A program made the translations under genes and the position numbers. From Pseudomonas saudimassiliensis (GTDB lineage Bacteria; Pseudomonadota; Gammaproteobacteria; Pseudomonadales; Pseudomonadaceae), in NCBI RefSeq assembly GCF_000939975.1, contig NZ_LK391969.1:496001-560000 (forward strand): DNA of 64,000 nucleotides, in the 5' to 3' direction. Below, one piece after another: positions 9,498-18,415 of this stretch (position 1 is the stretch's first letter; each line of letters opens with the position of its first letter). Under the pieces are notes generated by a model. The model was not told the DNA's origin. It did no database searches and saw nothing but the letters and a program-made list of their open reading frames with translations.

Positions 9498-9503
9498 TGC
9501 GTG

Positions 9504-9535
9504 GACTGCTCCCGGCCCACTGACCGGGAGCAGTC
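9504..9535. terminator. Hairpin between convergent hydrolase and rluB genes
   Basis: A perfect 12-bp stem (GACTGCTCCCGG / CCGGGAGCAGTC) with an eight-base loop lies between two convergent stop codons. The T-run is weak in both directions, so efficiency is uncertain, but position and stem strength support a bidirectional terminator. Confidence 0.7.
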
Positions 9536-9541
9536 ACTTCA

Positions 9542-10459
9542 TCACTTCTTGCTGCGCGGACGATCGCTGCTGCGGGTCTTGTTCTGCCGCACCACGCGGG
9601 CCTGGTGCATGGAGGGCTTGCGGGCCTGGCGTTTCTGCTTTTCCTTCTCCGCCACGCTGGTCTCCGGCAGGCGGACCGGCTTGAGACCGACCTCCTCGCT
9701 GAGCACATCGAGTTCGTTCTGTTTCATCTCACGCCAGCGGCCCACCGGCAGTTCCGGCCCGAGGAATACCGGTCCGAAGCGCACCCGCTTGAGGCGGTTT
9801 ACCCGCACGCCCTGGGATTCCCATAGCCGGCGGACTTCGCGGTTGCGGCCCTCCATCAGGCAGACGTGGAACCAGCGGTTGATGCCTTCGCCACCGGAGC
9901 TGACCACATCGGTGAACCTGGCCGGGCCGTCGTCCAGCATGACGCCGGCCTGCAGGCGCTCGATCATCTCTTCATCGACTTCGCCCATGACCCGCACGGC
10001 ATATTCGCGGTCCATCTGCGACGACGGGTGCATCAAGCGGTTGGCCAGCTCACCATCGGTGGTGAACAACAGCAGGCCGGAGGTGTTGATGTCCAGCCGG
10101 CCGACGTTGATCCAGCGGCCCTGTTTCAGCCGCGGCAACTGTTCGAATACGGTGGGGCGGCCTTCGGGGTCATCGCGGGTACAGACTTCGCCCTCGGGCT
10201 TGTTGTAGATCAGCACGCGGCGGACGACTTCGGTATTGAGGTCACGCTTGAGCGGCCGACCGTCGACCATGATCTGGTCCAGGCTGTCGACCCGGCAGCC
10301 CAGCTGGGCGGGCTCGCCATTGACGGTAACGCGACCGGCGCCGATCCAGCCTTCGATTTCACGGCGTGAACCCAGCCCCATGCGGGCCAGGACTTTTTGC
10401 AGTTTTTCCCCGGAGACCGGTACTTCTTCGAGCTCGGGATTGTTGGGTTGGTCAGTCAT
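9542..10459 (-). CDS. rluB: 23S rRNA pseudouridine(2605) synthase RluB
   Basis: 305 residues from the ATG at 10459 ([15 protein letters not shown]), chosen for the GGAGG ribosome site eight bases upstream; an earlier in-frame start at 10537 would add 26 unconserved residues. An S4 RNA-binding domain spans about residues 17-62. The catalytic motif [17 protein letters not shown] carries Asp123. The protein ends in a basic lysine/arginine-rich tail (about residue 265 on), common in RluB. It isomerises U2605 in 23S rRNA. It follows scpB on the same strand with a 74-base gap. Confidence 0.93.
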   Translation of the reverse strand: MTDQPNNPELEEVPVSGEKLQKVLARMGLGSRREIEGWIGAGRVTVNGEPAQLGCRVDSLDQIMVDGRPLKRDLNTEVVRRVLIYNKPEGEVCTRDDPEGRPTVFEQLPRLKQGRWINVGRLDINTSGLLLFTTDGELANRLMHPSSQMDREYAVRVMGEVDEEMIERLQAGVMLDDGPARFTDVVSSGGEGINRWFHVCLMEGRNREVRRLWESQGVRVNRLKRVRFGPVFLGPELPVGRWREMKQNELDVLSEEVGLKPVRLPETSVAEKEKQKRQARKPSMHQARVVRQNKTRSSDRPRSKK

Positions 10460-10533
10460 GCGTGGCACCTCCCGGTGTGATGGAGTCATTGTCCGGAGAA
10501 TCCGGTTGCGCAGAATAGCACCGACCTGTCCGC

Positions 10534-11277
10534 TCAACCAGCGGTGTCGGGCTCGATATCAGTGTCATCCAGCGGCAGCAGATCATCGAAGTCGGTTTTC
10601 AGATCGGTTTCCATGGCATCCAGCTCCGCCAGCAGCGTGCCAAAATCCCCGGCGCCCTCGGTATCGGCAGCCGCCAGCGGCGCCACCGGCTCCCAGGCGG
10701 GTGCTGTTTCACCGGACTCAGGCATACCGGGAAACGCAGCGGTGGCCTCGTCACTGGCACGCAGATCCACGAGCGGCGGCAGGTCCGCCAGGCTGCGCAG
10801 GTTGAAGTAATCCAGGAACTGGCGGGTGGTGGCATACATCGCCGGACGCCCGGGCACCTCCCGATGGCCGACGATGCGAACCCATTCGCGCTCGAGCAAG
10901 GTGCGGATGATCTGGCTGCTGACCGCCACGCCGCGCACGTCCTCGATCTCGCCGCGGGTGATGGGCTGGCGGTAGGCGATCAGCGACAGGGTTTCCAACA
11001 GCGCCCGGGAATAGCGCTGGGGCCGCTCCTCCCACAGCCGCGATACCCAGGGCGAATAATCGTCACGCACCTGCAGACGCCAGCCGCTGGCCACCTCGCG
11101 CAGCTCCACCGAGCGGGCAGCCAGATCTTGCGCCAGTCGCGCCAAGGCCTGGCGCAGCTCCTCCAGCGATGGCGCGCTGCGCTCATCGAAGAGTTCGCGC
11201 AGCCGCTCCAGCGACAGCGGTTTGCCGGCAGCCTGCAGCGCCGCCTCGAGAATCCGTTCAAGCGGTGGTTGGTTCAT
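10534..11277 (-). CDS. scpB: Segregation and condensation protein B
   Basis: 247 residues from ATG 11277 ([20 protein letters not shown]). ScpB is the dimeric winged-helix kite subunit that binds ScpA in the SMC-ScpAB chromosome-condensing complex. The core winged-helix region contains the family stretch [20 protein letters not shown] and [20 protein letters not shown]. The last ~70 residues are an acidic tail. It overlaps scpA by 20 bases, so translation is probably coupled. Confidence 0.94.
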   Translation of the reverse strand: MNQPPLERILEAALQAAGKPLSLERLRELFDERSAPSLEELRQALARLAQDLAARSVELREVASGWRLQVRDDYSPWVSRLWEERPQRYSRALLETLSLIAYRQPITRGEIEDVRGVAVSSQIIRTLLEREWVRIVGHREVPGRPAMYATTRQFLDYFNLRSLADLPPLVDLRASDEATAAFPGMPESGETAPAWEPVAPLAAADTEGAGDFGTLLAELDAMETDLKTDFDDLLPLDDTDIEPDTAG

Positions 11278-12130
11278 CACTCTTTGCCTTGACGTGGATG
11301 GGCGCAAAGGGCTCGCTCTGCACCAGGTCGATCAGCTGTTCCTTGACCAGCTCCAGTACCGCCATGAAGGTCACCACCACGCCCAGCTTGCCCTCCTCTG
11401 GCTGGAACAGGCTGGCAAAGGGGACGAACTGGCCACCGCGCAGGCGTTCCAGCACATCGGCCATGCGCTCGCGGGTCGACAGCGTCTCCCGGCTGATCTG
11501 GTGACTTTCGAACATATCGGCGCGGCGCAGCACCTCCCCCAGCGACAGCAACAACTCCTCCATGCTGACCTCTGGATGGGCCTTGCGCGTTTCCAGGGGT
11601 GGCGGGGCGGCCAGGGCAATGTCCCGACCGACCCGCGGCAGCGCGTCGAGATCCTCCGCGGCCTGGCGAAAGCGCTCGTACTCCTGCAACCGGCGGATCA
11701 GTTCGGCGCGCGGGTCACCTTCCTCGTCCTCCTGCTGCTCCTGCCGCGGCAGCAGCATGCGCGACTTGATCTCGGCCAACATCGCGGCCATCACCAGGTA
11801 TTCCGCTGCCAGCTCCAGGCGCACCGCTTTCATCAGTTCGACATAACCCATGTACTGGCGAGTGATTTCGGCGACGGGGATATCGAGGATATCGAGGTTC
11901 TGCCGACGGATCAGGTACAACAAAAGATCCAGCGGCCCTTCGAAGGTATCGAGAAAGACTTCGAGCGCCTCGGGCGGAATATAGAGATCCTGCGGCAGCT
12001 CGGTAAGCGGCTGGCCATTGATCATGGCCAGCGGCAATTCATGCTGAAGCGGCGCCGGGGACTCGACCACTGGCTCACCGGCCACCGCGGGGGTGGCGCT
12101 GACCATTTGGACGGGCTCCCGGGCGCTCAT
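11258..12130 (-). CDS. scpA: Segregation and condensation protein A
   Basis: A 290-residue kleisin subunit that bridges SMC heads and binds ScpB. After about 50 variable residues comes the conserved FLDTFEGPLDLLLYLIRRQN motif (residues 59-78), followed by LDILDIPVAEITRQYMGYVE. The C-terminal winged helix ends near the overlap with scpB. It begins one base inside the trpS stop (ATG/TGA overlap), so trpS, scpA, scpB and rluB read as one operon. Confidence 0.95.
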   Translation of the reverse strand: MSAREPVQMVSATPAVAGEPVVESPAPLQHELPLAMINGQPLTELPQDLYIPPEALEVFLDTFEGPLDLLLYLIRRQNLDILDIPVAEITRQYMGYVELMKAVRLELAAEYLVMAAMLAEIKSRMLLPRQEQQEDEEGDPRAELIRRLQEYERFRQAAEDLDALPRVGRDIALAAPPPLETRKAHPEVSMEELLLSLGEVLRRADMFESHQISRETLSTRERMADVLERLRGGQFVPFASLFQPEEGKLGVVVTFMAVLELVKEQLIDLVQSEPFAPIHVKAKSDEPTTA

Positions 12131-13350
12131 CAGGCGCGGCGGTAGCTCAGGCCGATAGCCTGGCGTACTTCAACCAGCGTATCGCGGGCAGCATCCCGGG
12201 CCCGTTCGGCGCCCTCGCTCAGGATCAGCCGTACCGCATCGGGATTGCTTTCATATTCAACGGCGCGCTGCTGCATCGGCGCCAGTTCGGTGCAAATGGC
12301 GTCGATGACCGGCTTCTTGCAATCGAGGCAGCCTATACCGGCGCTGCGGCATCCTTGGTTGACCCAGTCATGGGTCGCCTGGTCGGTGTAGACCAGATGC
12401 AACTGGTACACCGGGCACTTATCCGGATCGCCTGGATCGGTCCGGCGAACGCGCGCCGGATCGGTGGGCATGCGGCGGATCTTCTCGCTCACCTCATCGG
12501 TGGTGTCGCGCAGGGTAATGGTATTGCCGTAGGACTTGGACATCTTCTGGCCGTCCAGACCGGGCATCTTCGAGGCCGGCGTCAGCAGCGCCTGGGGCTC
12601 GGGCAGGATCACCTTGCCACCGCCTTCGAGGTAGCCGAACAGGCGTTCTTTATCACCCAGGGTGATGTTCTGCTGTTCCTGCAATAGGGCCCGGGCGGTG
12701 TCGAGGGCCTCGGCATCGCCTTTTTCCTGGTAGGCGGTGCGCAGGTTGCTGTACAGCTTGGCTGCCTTCTTGCCCATCTTCTGGATAGCGGCGCGCGCCT
12801 TGTCCTCGAAGCCCGGTTCCTTGCCATACAGATGGTTGAACCGGCGTGCCAGCTCCCGGGTGATTTCCACGTGGGATAGCTGATCGGCGCCGACCGGCAC
12901 CAGCCCGGCGCGGTAGATGAGGATGTCGGCGCTCATCAGCAGCGGATAGCCGAGGAAGCCATAGGTCGCCAGGTCCAGGTCACGCAGTTTTTCCTGCTGA
13001 TCCTTGTAGGTCGGCACCCGCTCCAGCCAGCTCAGCGGCGTGGACATGGACAGCAGCAGGTTCAGCTCGGCGTGTTCCGGCACCTGGGACTGGATGAACA
13101 TGGTCGCTGAGGTACCGCTGACGCCAGCGGCCAGCCAGTCGATCATCATGTCCCAGACGTTCTGTTCGATATCCTGCGGGGTTTCGTAGAGTGTGGTCAG
13201 CGCATGCCAGTCGGCCGCGAAGAAGAAGCACTCATATTCGTGTTGCAGCTTTACCCAGTTCTTGAGTACGCCGTGATAATGACCAAGGTGCAGGCGCCCG
13301 GTGGGACGCATGCCGGACACGACCCGGCGCTGGGATTCAACGGAACTCAA
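12130..13350 (-). CDS. trpS: Tryptophan--tRNA ligase
   Basis: A 406-residue class I synthetase. The HIGH-type motif is GRLHLGHYHG (near residue 18) and the KMSKS loop is GQKMSKSYGN. It carries the pseudomonad-type insert before KMSKS (about residues 190-260). Near the C-terminus four cysteines at residues 312, 334, 341 and 344 give C-x21-C-x6-C-x2-C, almost the spacing reported for the iron-sulfur-binding TrpRS of Thermotoga maritima. First gene of the trpS-scpA-scpB-rluB run, with about 100 bases before the upstream yciO-like gene. Confidence 0.95.
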   Translation of the reverse strand: MSSVESQRRVVSGMRPTGRLHLGHYHGVLKNWVKLQHEYECFFFAADWHALTTLYETPQDIEQNVWDMMIDWLAAGVSGTSATMFIQSQVPEHAELNLLLSMSTPLSWLERVPTYKDQQEKLRDLDLATYGFLGYPLLMSADILIYRAGLVPVGADQLSHVEITRELARRFNHLYGKEPGFEDKARAAIQKMGKKAAKLYSNLRTAYQEKGDAEALDTARALLQEQQNITLGDKERLFGYLEGGGKVILPEPQALLTPASKMPGLDGQKMSKSYGNTITLRDTTDEVSEKIRRMPTDPARVRRTDPGDPDKCPVYQLHLVYTDQATHDWVNQGCRSAGIGCLDCKKPVIDAICTELAPMQQRAVEYESNPDAVRLILSEGAERARDAARDTLVEVRQAIGLSYRRA

Positions 13351-13449
13351 GGGAAACTCCTGATTGTCGGTGATTCATGGTGTTGGCGTTGTGCGGCTTA
13401 TCATACTCTTCATCGGCCCCGGCGCCTGCATGGGACGCCGGTTGACCGT

Positions 13450-14082
13450 TCACTCACGGCTGACGCCGAAGGGCTCGGGGTCGCCGCGGCCGATGCGGCG
13501 CACCTCTATCTCCCCATTGAGCAGCGCCACCACGGTGGTGGGCTCGATAGTGCAGGCACCGCCATCGATGATCAGGTCCACCTGCTTGCCCAACCGCTCG
13601 CGGATATCTTCGGGGTCGGTCAACGGCAGGCTGTCGCCCGGCAGCATCAGTGTCACGCTCATCAGCGGCTCACCGAGGGCTTCGAGCATGGCCAGGGTCA
13701 GCGGATGATCGGGAATACGCAACCCGATGGTCCGGCGCTTGGGATGCAGCAGGCGCCGGGGCACCTCGGTGGTGGCGTGCAGGATGAAGGTATAGGGGCC
13801 AGGCGTGTTGTTTTTCAGCAGTCGGAAGGTGGCGTTATCCACCTTGGCGTAGACGCCGAGCTCCGAGAGGTCCCGGCAGACCAGGGTGAAGTTGTGCTTG
13901 TCATCCAACTGGCGCAGTCGCCGGATGCGCTCCAGTGCATTCTTGTCACCCAGGTGGCAACCCAGGGCATAGGCCGAGTCGGTGGGATAGGCGATCACCC
14001 CGCCGTCCCGCACCACCTCCACCGCCTGGCTGATCAGGCGCGCCTGCGGATTATCCGGATGTATCTGGAAATATTGGCTCAC
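13450..14082 (-). CDS. yciO: YciO-type Sua5/YciO/YrdC family protein
   Basis: A 210-residue YrdC-fold protein: GGVIAYPTDSAYALGCHLGD near residue 27, KHNFTLVCRDLSELG, and TIGLRIPDHPLTLAML. The fold binds nucleotide and threonyl-carbamoyl intermediates. The family includes TsaC/Sua5, but the KHNFTLVCRD variant and the location next to the PHP gene indicate YciO, whose own role is not settled. Followed at 13449-13351 by about 100 bases with no clear gene. Confidence 0.88.
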   Translation of the reverse strand: MSQYFQIHPDNPQARLISQAVEVVRDGGVIAYPTDSAYALGCHLGDKNALERIRRLRQLDDKHNFTLVCRDLSELGVYAKVDNATFRLLKNNTPGPYTFILHATTEVPRRLLHPKRRTIGLRIPDHPLTLAMLEALGEPLMSVTLMLPGDSLPLTDPEDIRERLGKQVDLIIDGGACTIEPTTVVALLNGEIEVRRIGRGDPEPFGVSRE

Positions 14083-14149
14083 GGCTGCATTCTCGCTGAA
14101 TTTTCCCGCAGTTTAGGGAAGAGTGCAGAGCTCGTCGAGCCGCCGATCA

Positions 14150-15034
14150 TCACTGTCCGCCGCCAGAGAACCGCGCGTCCTGCCATATCGGCGTGCATTC
14201 AGCCGGCAAGGGGGTCATCTGACCCAGCGCCATCCAGGGCGAATCGGGGTGATGGAAGTCACTGCCGGCGCTGGCCAGGAAGCCGAATTCACTGGCCATG
14301 CGCGCCAGCACCGCCACCTGTTCCGGTGGCTGCTTGCCGTTGACCACCTCGATACCGCGGCCGCCGGCCTCGGCAAAATCCCGCAGCAGGCGGCGGATGC
14401 GTGCCCGGGTGAAGCCGTAGTGCCAGGGGTGCGCCAGTACCGCCAGGCCGCCAGCGTCGCGCAACTGGGCGACTGCGGTGGCGAGGGTCGGCCAGTGTTG
14501 CTTGATATCGCCCAGCTTGCCGGCGCCCAGCCATTTGCGGAAGGCTTCGCCGCGGTCACGCACGTAACCGGCCTCCACCATCCAGTCGGCAAAGTGCGGT
14601 CGGGCCGGTGGGCTGCCCGGATCGCTGCCCGTGGCCTGCTGCACCGCCAGCGCCCCCTCCAGCGCCCCGGGCATGCGCTTGGCCGCCAGCCGGGCGGCAA
14701 TCTGCTCGGCCCGTTGCCAACGCCCGTCACGCACCCCCGCCAGCGCCTCGACCAGCGTCGGCGCCTCGCTATCAAAGCCGTAGCCCAGGATATGGATGGT
14801 GTGGCCCTGCCACTGTGCGGACAGCTCAACCCCGCTGACCCAGGCCATGCCGTGGGCCGTAGCCGCGGCCCGGGCCTCGGGCAGGCCGTCCACGCAGTCA
14901 TGATCGGTGAGGGCGACCAGCTCAACGCCGGCTGCTGCCGCACGCGCCATCAGCTCGGCAGGCGCCAGGGCGCCATCCGAGGCTGTACTGTGCATGTGCA
15001 GATCCGCTAACAAGTTTGCTCCAGGGCCCGACAT
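14150..15034 (-). CDS. rnm: PHP-domain 5'-3' exoribonuclease / 3',5'-nucleotide phosphatase (RNase AM)
   Basis: 294 residues from ATG 15034. The PHP metal site is clear: [15 protein letters not shown] at the N-terminus, TDHDCVDGL, a middle [13 protein letters not shown] and the C-terminal [13 protein letters not shown]. The E. coli homologue (YciV/TrpH) hydrolyses 3',5'-nucleoside bisphosphates and trims RNA 5' ends. It shares a strand and neighbourhood with yciO, 67 bases upstream of it. A TTG directly before the ATG could add one residue; no strong ribosome site distinguishes them. Confidence 0.9.
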   Translation of the reverse strand: MSGPGANLLADLHMHSTASDGALAPAELMARAAAAGVELVALTDHDCVDGLPEARAAATAHGMAWVSGVELSAQWQGHTIHILGYGFDSEAPTLVEALAGVRDGRWQRAEQIAARLAAKRMPGALEGALAVQQATGSDPGSPPARPHFADWMVEAGYVRDRGEAFRKWLGAGKLGDIKQHWPTLATAVAQLRDAGGLAVLAHPWHYGFTRARIRRLLRDFAEAGGRGIEVVNGKQPPEQVAVLARMASEFGFLASAGSDFHHPDSPWMALGQMTPLPAECTPIWQDARFSGGGQ

Positions 15035-15144
15035 CAAACAGGGCCAATCGGGGAAGAATTTGGCTATTATGCCGTCTGGGCGCTGACAATGCCCAACCGA
15101 ATGGCATAAGTTACCGCCCTGAGAACCTCACCCAAGGATTAGAC

Positions 15145-15447
15145 ATGTTATACGCCATCATCGCCAGTGATGCCCCCGGTACCCTCGACGCCCGCCTGGC
15201 CGCCCGCCCCGACCACCTTGCCCGCCTGCATGCGCTGCAGGACGCCGGCCGTCTGGTACTCGCCGGCCCGCATCCGGCCATCGACTCTAACGATCCGGGC
15301 AGCGCCGGTTTCACCGGCAGCCTGGTGGTTGCCGAGTTCGATTCGCTGGAACAGGCGCAGGCCTGGGCCGATCAGGACCCGTACATCGCCGCTGGCGTCT
15401 ACGATCAGGTACTGGTGAAGCCATTCAAACGTGTGCTGCCGGCCTGA
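15145..15447 (+). CDS. YciI-like protein
   Basis: A 100-residue protein from ATG 15145 with an AAGGA ribosome site. It has a ferredoxin-like alpha/beta fold pattern: [35 protein letters not shown] with the conserved histidine, LAGPHPAID, then [16 protein letters not shown] and [15 protein letters not shown]. YciI-family proteins are small presumed enzymes of unknown substrate. It is divergent from rnm and 15 bases ahead of the next gene. Confidence 0.9.
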   Translation: MLYAIIASDAPGTLDARLAARPDHLARLHALQDAGRLVLAGPHPAIDSNDPGSAGFTGSLVVAEFDSLEQAQAWADQDPYIAAGVYDQVLVKPFKRVLPA

Positions 15448-15462
15448 CCGAGGAGAGCCTGA

Positions 15463-15867
15463 ATGACCTTTCGCCCATCCCTGTTGCCGCTGCTGGCCGT
15501 CCTGCTGCTGCCCCTCCCCTTGTACGCCCAGCAGGCCGATATCGCGGTCAGCTCGCCGACGTCCACCGCCGAACAGGATATCGGCACGCTGCAGGCTGAA
15601 CTGGCCAAGGTCGAAGCCGAGCGCCAGCGCCTGGCCGACGAGCTGGCCAACGCGGCTGACCATGCCGAGGTAGAACGGCTCAGTCGCCAGAACCTGGCCC
15701 TGCGTGACCGTTTGGCAGCCATGGAGGAGGTGGCCCAGCAGGCCCAGCAGGAACAGCAACGCAAATGGTTCATGGTCGGCGGTGCCACCGTCGCCGGCAG
15801 TTTGCTGCTGGGTTGGCTATTGGCGCAGCTGGGCGGTCGCCGCAAACGCAACGAGTGGCTGAATTGA
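15463..15867 (+). CDS. Membrane-anchored coiled-coil protein
   Basis: 134 residues. A signal peptide (residues 1-22, ...LPLPLYAQ) is followed by a heptad-rich helix from about 40 to 105 (LQAELAKVEAERQRLADEL, LSRQNLALRDRLAAMEE). A transmembrane helix near residues 107-125 (WFMVGGATVAGSLLLGWLLA) and a short basic tail, RRKRNEWLN, complete it. It resembles the C-terminal half of the TIGR04211 SH3-domain proteins without the SH3 part. Its stop overlaps the TTG start of the CpxR-like regulator, suggesting the two are cotranslated; function unknown. Confidence 0.75.
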   Translation: MTFRPSLLPLLAVLLLPLPLYAQQADIAVSSPTSTAEQDIGTLQAELAKVEAERQRLADELANAADHAEVERLSRQNLALRDRLAAMEEVAQQAQQEQQRKWFMVGGATVAGSLLLGWLLAQLGGRRKRNEWLN

Positions 15868-16538
15868 ACCAGGCGATCCTGATGATCGACGACGACCAGG
15901 AACTCTGCGAACTGCTGGGTTCCTGGTTGGCGGCAGAGGGCTTCACCCTGACCAGCGTGCATGATGGGCCCGCTGGCCTGGACGCGGCGCGCAACGGCAG
16001 CTTCGGCGCCATCGTCCTGGACATGATGCTGCCGGGCATGAACGGGCTGGAGGTGCTGCGCGCGCTGCGCCCCACCTGCAATACGCCCCTGTTGATGCTC
16101 AGCGCCCGGGGCGAACCGGTGGATCGCATCCTCGGCCTGGAGCTGGGCGCCGACGACTATCTGGCCAAACCCTGTGACCCGCGGGAGCTGGTAGCGCGCC
16201 TGCGGGCCCTGCTGCGGCGCGCCACACCGGCGACCGACGAAGCGCAACTACAGGTAGGCGACCTGCGCCTGGACAGTACCAGCCTGATGGCCTGGCGGGG
16301 CGAGGAGTTGCTTGCACTGACCCAGACCGAGGCCCTGATCCTGCGCGAGTTACTGGAACGGCCGGGGCAACTGATCGACCGCCAGCAATTGTCGCGCCAG
16401 GCCCTGGGCAAGCCGCTCGGCCCACATGATCGCAGCCTGGACATGCACATGAGCAATCTGCGCCGCAAACTCGGCGCCCATGGAGATGGCCGCCCGCGCA
16501 TCCAGTCCATCCGCGGGCGGGGCTATCTGTACAGTTGA
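15864..16538 (+). CDS. cpxR: CpxR-like response regulator
   Basis: 224 residues from TTG 15864, which overlaps the preceding stop (TTGA). The next ATG would remove the first strand of the receiver domain. The receiver has AILMIDDDQELCELL, the phosphorylated aspartate in IVLDMMLPGMNG, and LGADDYLAKP. The OmpR-type winged helix ends with HMSNLRRKLGAHGDG...RGRGYLYS. Sequence resemblance to CpxR is strong throughout (LSRQALGKPLGPHDRSLDMH). It is followed by a CpxP/Spy-like gene with a CpxR box upstream and then by a CpxA-like kinase. Confidence 0.88.
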   Translation: MNQAILMIDDDQELCELLGSWLAAEGFTLTSVHDGPAGLDAARNGSFGAIVLDMMLPGMNGLEVLRALRPTCNTPLLMLSARGEPVDRILGLELGADDYLAKPCDPRELVARLRALLRRATPATDEAQLQVGDLRLDSTSLMAWRGEELLALTQTEALILRELLERPGQLIDRQQLSRQALGKPLGPHDRSLDMHMSNLRRKLGAHGDGRPRIQSIRGRGYLYS

Positions 16539-16548
16539 GGCGCTGATC

Positions 16549-16564
16549 TTTACACAGCCTTTAC
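16549..16564. promoter_or_regulatory. CpxR box (GTAAA-N6-GTAAA on minus strand)
   Basis: The plus strand reads TTTAC ACAGCC TTTAC, that is, two direct GTAAA units separated by six bases on the other strand. This matches the CpxR consensus (GTAAA, 4-8 bases, GTAAA). It lies 17 bases ahead of a TTGACA hexamer, between the cpxR-like and spy-like genes. Confidence 0.7.
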
Positions 16565-16580
16565 CCCGCGCCGGCCCTCG

Positions 16581-16609
16581 TTGACACCACCGCAACTAGA
16601 CTGGATACC
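16581..16609 (+). promoter_or_regulatory. Candidate promoter of the spy/cpxP-like gene
   Basis: A perfect -35 TTGACA at 16581-16586 with a 17-base spacer to a weak -10 GATACC at 16604-16609. The adjoining upstream CpxR box would place the regulator just behind polymerase, consistent with activation. Confidence 0.5.
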
Positions 16610-16652
16610 AATGGCCGGACCTACCGGTCATCTGCAACCCAGGAGATTACCC

Positions 16653-17027
16653 ATGAAAAAGACACTGATGGCAGGCCTGTTCGCCCTTACCACCGCCGCA
16701 GCTTCCGTAGCACTTGCCATGCCCGGCATGGACGGTGACATGCGCAAGCATCATGACCGGCACATGGAGCGGATCGCCACCGAGCTGCAACTGACCGCGG
16801 AGCAACAGGAGCAACTGCGCGCCGTACACGAAGAGCACTTCGAGAAAATGAAGGCCCTGCATGAAGACAAGCAGGAACGCGTAGAAGCCATCCTCACCGC
16901 CGAGCAGCGCCAGAAGATGCAGGAGCTGCACGAGGAAAAGCGCGAGAAGATGAAAAAGCACATGGAGCAGCGCAAGGAGCGTAACAGCGACAAGCGCGAC
17001 GCCACCAGCGCCACTGACGCCAGCTGA
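16653..17027 (+). CDS. Spy/CpxP-like periplasmic protein
   Basis: 124 residues from ATG 16653 (AGGAG ribosome site). A signal peptide (MKKTLMAGLFALTTAAASVALA) precedes a highly charged helical body with two LTxxQ-type units, LQLTAEQQEQLRAVHEEHF and ILTAEQRQKMQELHEE, as in Spy and CpxP. Such proteins bind unfolded periplasmic proteins and, for CpxP, damp the CpxA sensor. It lies between the regulator and kinase genes and five bases before the kinase, so it is very likely under Cpx control. It has no cysteine and is rich in His, Met, Lys and Glu, which could also bind metal. Confidence 0.85.
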   Translation: MKKTLMAGLFALTTAAASVALAMPGMDGDMRKHHDRHMERIATELQLTAEQQEQLRAVHEEHFEKMKALHEDKQERVEAILTAEQRQKMQELHEEKREKMKKHMEQRKERNSDKRDATSATDAS

Positions 17028-17032
17028 TCCGC

Positions 17033-18415
17033 ATGCGGCTGTTCTGGAAGGTCTTCGCCGTCCTCTGGCTCGCCACCCTGCTGGTGGGCGGCTCGGGCTT
17101 CCTGATCAGCCGCGCCTTGCAACAGGACTGGCTGCTGCTGCAGTTCCATCCCAAACTGCGGGACTTCAGCGAGCAGCTGGTCACCCTGTATGAACAGAAC
17201 CCGGCCGCTGCCCAGCAGTGGCTGGAGGATCAGCGCCGCCAGCACCGGCTGCGGGCACAATTGTTCGATGCCCAGGGCCAGCGCCTGATCGAAGGCACCC
17301 TGCCCACCCTGCCGCGGTTCGACATCCCGGTTCAGGGCGAGCCGGAGCGCACCCGCCATGGGCGGCTGTTCCAGCTGGGCTGGGATTCGGCCCAGGCCCA
17401 ATATCAATTGTTGTTGCACGTGCCGGCGCCGGAGCTGTTCCGCTGGCAACACACTCCCTTTGCCCTGTTCACCAATATCAGCATCGCGATGCTGTTGTTG
17501 GCGCTGGTCAGCCTGCTGCTCAGCCGTTATCTGACCGGCCCGCTGCGCAAACTGGGCGTTGCCGCCCAGGATCTGGCGCAGGGCCGCTTCGATGACCAGA
17601 CCCTGGGCAACATCGGTCAGCGCCGCGACGAGATCGGCGAACTGTCCCGCCGCTTCCAGAGCATGGGCACCCGGGTGCAGAGCCTGCTCGACAGTCAGAA
17701 CCAGTTGATGCGCGATATCTCCCATGAGTTGCGCTCGCCCCTGGCCCGCCTGCGCATCGGCCTGGCGCTGGGGAGCAAGCAGGGGCTGGCGGTCGGTGAT
17801 CCACTCTGGACTCGGCTGGACCACGAATGCAGCCGGCTCGACAGCCTGATCGGCGATATTCTCACCCTCAGCCGGCTGGACGCCCAGGACGTGCCGCGCG
17901 AACGCGTCGACCTGGATCAACTGGTGGCCGACGTTGTGGCGGACGCCCGCTTCGCCGCCACCGACCAGCGCCTGGAAATCCAGGGGAGCACGGAGTGCCA
18001 ACTCCAGGGCTGGCCCGAGCAACTGGCCAGCGCGCTGGATAATCTGCTGCGCAACGCCCTGCGCTTCTCACCCAACGGTGGACTGATCCGCGTCGCCCTG
18101 TCCAGCGGGGCCCAGGGCTGCGTCATCCGGGTGATGGACCAGGGGGCCGGTGTACCGGAGGATTGGCTCGAGCGCCTCGGCGAGCCCTTTGTGCGGGTGC
18201 CCGGCCAGCCGGCGGACAGCGGCCATGGGCTGGGCCTGGCGATTGCCCGCCGCGCGGTGGTACGCCATGGCGGCACGCTCAGTTTCAGCCAGGGTGAAAC
18301 GGGCGGTCTATGCGCGCAGATCCAGCTGCCCTGCCCCCGTCAGGCCTCCGGCCAACGCTGGAAGAAGTCGCGGGAATCCATTACCGGTATTGACCTCGGC
18401 CCGCCCAGCGCCTGA
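17033..18415 (+). CDS. cpxA: CpxA-like sensor histidine kinase
   Basis: 460 residues. Transmembrane helix 1 spans about 6-27 and a periplasmic sensor about 28-140, followed by helix 2 (about 143-165) and a HAMP region. Then comes the phosphoacceptor box MRDISHELRSPLARLRIGLA with His231, and an ATPase domain with DNLLRNALRFSP, DQGAGVP and GHGLGLAIARRAV. It presumably phosphorylates the CpxR-like regulator upstream. The last ~25 codons run antisense over the end of the convergent nitroreductase gene (76-base overlap), giving a tail, RQASGQRWKKSRESITGIDL, that has no family counterpart I know. Confidence 0.88.
   Translation: MRLFWKVFAVLWLATLLVGGSGFLISRALQQDWLLLQFHPKLRDFSEQLVTLYEQNPAAAQQWLEDQRRQHRLRAQLFDAQGQRLIEGTLPTLPRFDIPVQGEPERTRHGRLFQLGWDSAQAQYQLLLHVPAPELFRWQHTPFALFTNISIAMLLLALVSLLLSRYLTGPLRKLGVAAQDLAQGRFDDQTLGNIGQRRDEIGELSRRFQSMGTRVQSLLDSQNQLMRDISHELRSPLARLRIGLALGSKQGLAVGDPLWTRLDHECSRLDSLIGDILTLSRLDAQDVPRERVDLDQLVADVVADARFAATDQRLEIQGSTECQLQGWPEQLASALDNLLRNALRFSPNGGLIRVALSSGAQGCVIRVMDQGAGVPEDWLERLGEPFVRVPGQPADSGHGLGLAIARRAVVRHGGTLSFSQGETGGLCAQIQLPCPRQASGQRWKKSRESITGIDLGPPSA

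Noticed and set aside
16751-18022. 423-codon open frame antisense to the Spy-like and kinase genes
   Set aside because: Low-complexity Gln/Ala-rich translation and a full two-component module on the other strand.
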